Positions 61,876 to 64,000 of a stretch of DNA of 64,000 nt are shown here, piece by piece. This stretch comes from Acidobacteriota bacterium (GTDB lineage: Bacteria; Acidobacteriota; Terriglobia; Bryobacterales; Bryobacteraceae), in contig JAFDVS010000031.1 of the NCBI GenBank assembly GCA_018268935.1, positions 18,362 through 82,361 on the forward strand. The letters run 5' to 3'. The translations under genes were made by a program, and so were the position numbers. Below the pieces are notes generated by a model, which saw nothing but the letters and a program-made list of their open reading frames with translations, made no database searches and was not told where the DNA came from. Numbering within the stretch: the stretch's first letter is position 1; every line of letters begins with the position of its first letter.

Positions 61876-63293
61876 CAGGCCAGAATATCCTTCACCACAT
61901 TGCCGTGCACGTCGGTGAGCCTCATGTTGCGCCCGCCGTAGTAATACGTGAGCTTGGTGTGATCCATGCCCAGCAGATGCAGCATGGTGGCATGCAGATC
62001 GTGAACGTGGACCTTGTTCTCCACGGCGAAGTAGCCGTATTCATCGGTGGCTCCGTAGACCTTGCCGCCCTTCACGCCGCCGCCTGCCATCCACATGGTG
62101 AATCCGAACGGATTGTGATCGCGCCCGATGCGCGTCACGTAGCCGCCGTCGGGGAACTGCGCGCAAGGCGTGCGGCCGAACTCGCCGCCCCATACGACAA
62201 GCGTGGAATCGAGCAGCCCGCGCGCTTTCAGATCCTTGAGCAGCGCGGCGATGGGTTTGTCTGTCGACTGCGCATTGATGCGGTGCCCCGATTCCAGGCT
62301 CCCATGCTGATCCCAGCGGTCAATGCCCGGCCGCGCCGGCGAAAGCAATTCGATGAAGCGGACGCCGCGCTCCACCAGGCGGCGCGCAATCAGGCACTCG
62401 CGCCCGAATTCGTCCGTTAATTTCTCGCCAATTCCGTACATTTTCTTCGTTGCTTCCGATTCCTGGGAGAAATCCAGTAATTCCGGCACCGCCGATTGCA
62501 TCCGGAACGCCATTTCATAGTTGGCGATGGTGGCGTCGATCTCGCTCACCGCGCCGAACCGTTTCACCACTCCCTGATTCAACTTCGACAACAAGCCGAG
62601 CTTGTTCTTCTGCAGCGCGGCCTCGGATTCAAGCGGCTGCAAATCGGCCACCGGATGTTCGCCTTTGCGAAACAACGTGCCCTGGTAGGTAGCCGGCAGA
62701 AAGCCACTGCCGAAGCAATCCATGCCCCCTGGGGGAATGAGCCCGCTTTCGAGCACGATAAACCCGGGCAGATTGTCGCTTGCGCTGCCCAGGCCGTAGT
62801 TGACCCAGGCGCCCATGCTCGGCCGTCCTTGAAATCCCGAGCCCGAATGCATGAAGTAATTGGCCGCGGTGTGCTCGCTGTGATCGGCCACCATGGAGCG
62901 GATGATGGTCATATCGTCCACGCATTCGGCGGTGTGCGGGAACAGTTCGCTCACCCATGCGCCCGATTGGCCGTACTGCTTGAATGTGAATGGCGACCCG
63001 TACACCTTGTCGCTGATGTTGAACACCGTGGTCGGCGTCTTCAACGGGATCTTCTGTCCGTTCTCCTTCGTCAGCCGTGGCTTCGGATCGAACGTATCCA
63101 TCTGCGACGGGCCGCCATCCATGAACAGAAAGATGACCGACTTCGCCTTCGCCGGGTAATGCGGTTTGCGCTCGGCGGCGGCGCCTTCGCGCGCCATCAA
63201 TTCGAGCAGCGCCAGCCCGCCGAACCCATTGGCGGCCGTGCTCAGCATTTCGCGCCGGCTCATCGGGCGGCGATGGTGAGGATTAACGGACAT
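61875..63293 (-). CDS. DUF1501 Tat-exported protein
   Basis: This 472-residue protein has a twin-arginine leader (MSRREMLSTAANGFGGLAL, about 11-29) and the DUF1501 markers KSVIFLFMDGGPSQMDTFDPKP, RSMVADHSEHTAANYFMHSG, GGEFGRTPCAQ and GRDHNPFGFTMWMAGGG. The fold is alkaline-phosphatase/sulfatase-like. The family occurs almost always beside DUF1553/DUF1549 proteins, as here, and is common in Planctomycetes and Acidobacteria; its biochemical role is unsettled. It starts within the last 11 bp of the DUF1553 gene. Confidence 0.9.
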   Translation of the reverse strand: MSVNPHHRRPMSRREMLSTAANGFGGLALLELMAREGAAAERKPHYPAKAKSVIFLFMDGGPSQMDTFDPKPRLTKENGQKIPLKTPTTVFNISDKVYGSPFTFKQYGQSGAWVSELFPHTAECVDDMTIIRSMVADHSEHTAANYFMHSGSGFQGRPSMGAWVNYGLGSASDNLPGFIVLESGLIPPGGMDCFGSGFLPATYQGTLFRKGEHPVADLQPLESEAALQKNKLGLLSKLNQGVVKRFGAVSEIDATIANYEMAFRMQSAVPELLDFSQESEATKKMYGIGEKLTDEFGRECLIARRLVERGVRFIELLSPARPGIDRWDQHGSLESGHRINAQSTDKPIAALLKDLKARGLLDSTLVVWGGEFGRTPCAQFPDGGYVTRIGRDHNPFGFTMWMAGGGVKGGKVYGATDEYGYFAVENKVHVHDLHATMLHLLGMDHTKLTYYYGGRNMRLTDVHGNVVKDILA

Positions 63294-64000
63294 AGATAAA
63301 CTCCGCTGAATTCATCAGGACATGGCACAAGTCGGCCCAGGCCGACTGCGCGGCATCGGGCTTCGCACCCAAAGCCTCCTCCTGCCGGGCCACGAATGCG
63401 AGCGCTTCCTGCTTCTCCCAATCCTCCGGCGGACGCTGGAACGCCGTCTCAAAGAGCGTGGCCACGCGCTGCGAAGGATCGGGAACGGCAAGCACGTTCT
63501 TCGCCCAAGCCCGCGCACTCTGCGCGATCAATTCATTGTTCAACATCAGCAGCGCCTGCGACGGCACGGTGGAAGACCCGCGGGTGCCGATGGTAGACAC
63601 CGGCAGCGGATAATCAAACGCCAGGAACATCGGAGTGAGGAAATTCCGGCGTACTTGAATATAGATGCTGCGCCGCCCATCGCCATCCACCGGGCCCGTT
63701 TTCGGCTTCCCGCGCCCATCCTGATACTTCGAAATGTGCGGGGCGACACTCGGCCCGTAGAGCGTCCGGTCGAGCCTGCCCGACACGGCCAGCACCGTAT
63801 CGCGGATCGCTTCTCCTTCCAGGCGACGCACCGGCATGTGCTGCAGCAGCTCATTGCGCGGGTCTTTTTGTTGCACGGCTTCCGCCGATGCCGCGCTCGA
63901 CATCCGATAGGCGCTCGACAGCAGCAGGGTGCGGTGCAGTTGCTTCACGCTCCAGTTGTTTTCCACGAACGTGGCTGCCAGGTAATCGAGCAGTTCCGGA
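63283..64000 (-). CDS. DUF1553-type (PSD1 region) protein, partial at right edge
   Basis: The C-terminal 238 residues of a larger protein lie here. The frame is open through the window edge (it reads ELLDYLAATFVENNWSVKQLHR), so the start is outside. Markers are LLLSSAYRMSS, MPVRRLEGEAIRDTVLAVSGRLD, a central SIYIQVRRNFLTPMFLAFDYP and the LCHVLMNSAEFIYVR end, all typical of DUF1553. Full-length members usually exceed 700 residues and often carry cytochrome-c-like and DUF1549 domains upstream. It is the first gene of the unit with DUF1501. Confidence 0.88.
   Translation of the reverse strand, partial: PELLDYLAATFVENNWSVKQLHRTLLLSSAYRMSSAASAEAVQQKDPRNELLQHMPVRRLEGEAIRDTVLAVSGRLDRTLYGPSVAPHISKYQDGRGKPKTGPVDGDGRRSIYIQVRRNFLTPMFLAFDYPLPVSTIGTRGSSTVPSQALLMLNNELIAQSARAWAKNVLAVPDPSQRVATLFETAFQRPPEDWEKQEALAFVARQEEALGAKPDAAQSAWADLCHVLMNSAEFIYVR

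Overview
The window looks like a chromosomal segment of an acidobacterium of the Solibacter/Bryobacter group (order Bryobacterales). The evidence is lineage style rather than a marker gene. There is a C-terminal domain of the Solibacter type (TIGR03437-like), two very large Oar-like TonB-dependent receptors with carboxypeptidase-regulatory N-terminal domains, a DUF1501/DUF1553 pair, a CotH-kinase protein, many Tat/Sec-exported catabolic enzymes and GC-rich coding sequence. No rRNA, intact tRNA, CRISPR array or transposase gene was seen.

Layout. (1) 1-2184 is a small accessory segment: a HigBA-like toxin-antitoxin pair and an unknown membrane-anchored protein. It lies between two imperfect 125-bp direct repeats, each carrying the 3' half of a tRNA-Pro gene, with a decayed second antitoxin copy to the left. 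(2) 2174-5989 holds an esterase and a GH51 arabinofuranosidase (minus strand) divergent from a TauD-type dioxygenase. (3) 6052-17811 is an inositol regulon. A LacI-family regulator, iolB, iolD, iolE, iolG, a 33-residue membrane protein and a sugar transporter are on the plus strand. Divergently, a transaldolase-family protein and a TonB-dependent receptor are on the minus strand. Two identical inverted operators overlap the two predicted start sites with the same geometry. (4) 17841-34446 is one long minus-strand run. It holds exported carbohydrate and peptide enzymes with the second TonB-dependent receptor, preceded by the housekeeping genes rnhA, dusB and an alanyl-tRNA editing protein. (5) 34478-44684 holds a PhyH-type dioxygenase, secreted Ig-like proteins, a Tat-exported PLP enzyme, a PEP-CTERM protein and a three-gene exported lipase operon.

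(6) 44796-48701 encodes an ECF sigma factor, a membrane anti-sigma factor with a zinc finger and periplasmic TPRs, and an exported TPR-CHAT protease with an intact His/Cys dyad. The genes overlap, which suggests a protease-gated sigma switch. (7) 49449-54658 encodes an MtrA-like decaheme cytochrome, an outer-membrane barrel, a small monoheme protein and an OmcA/MtrC-type decaheme cytochrome: a probable extracellular electron transfer conduit. (8) 54711-64000 holds a sulfatase, class I fumarase and HlyD-type adaptor operon, then a broken ParDE toxin-antitoxin locus fused to a DUF4062 remnant. A CotH protein and a DUF1330-like/DUF1501/DUF1553 operon follow, and the last gene runs off the right edge.

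The main functional themes are use of plant- and soil-derived carbohydrates (arabinan, inositol, uronates, sulfated or sialylated glycans) by exported enzymes and TonB-dependent uptake, and a possible route to respire on extracellular electron acceptors. All family assignments were made by reading motifs; no database search was run.
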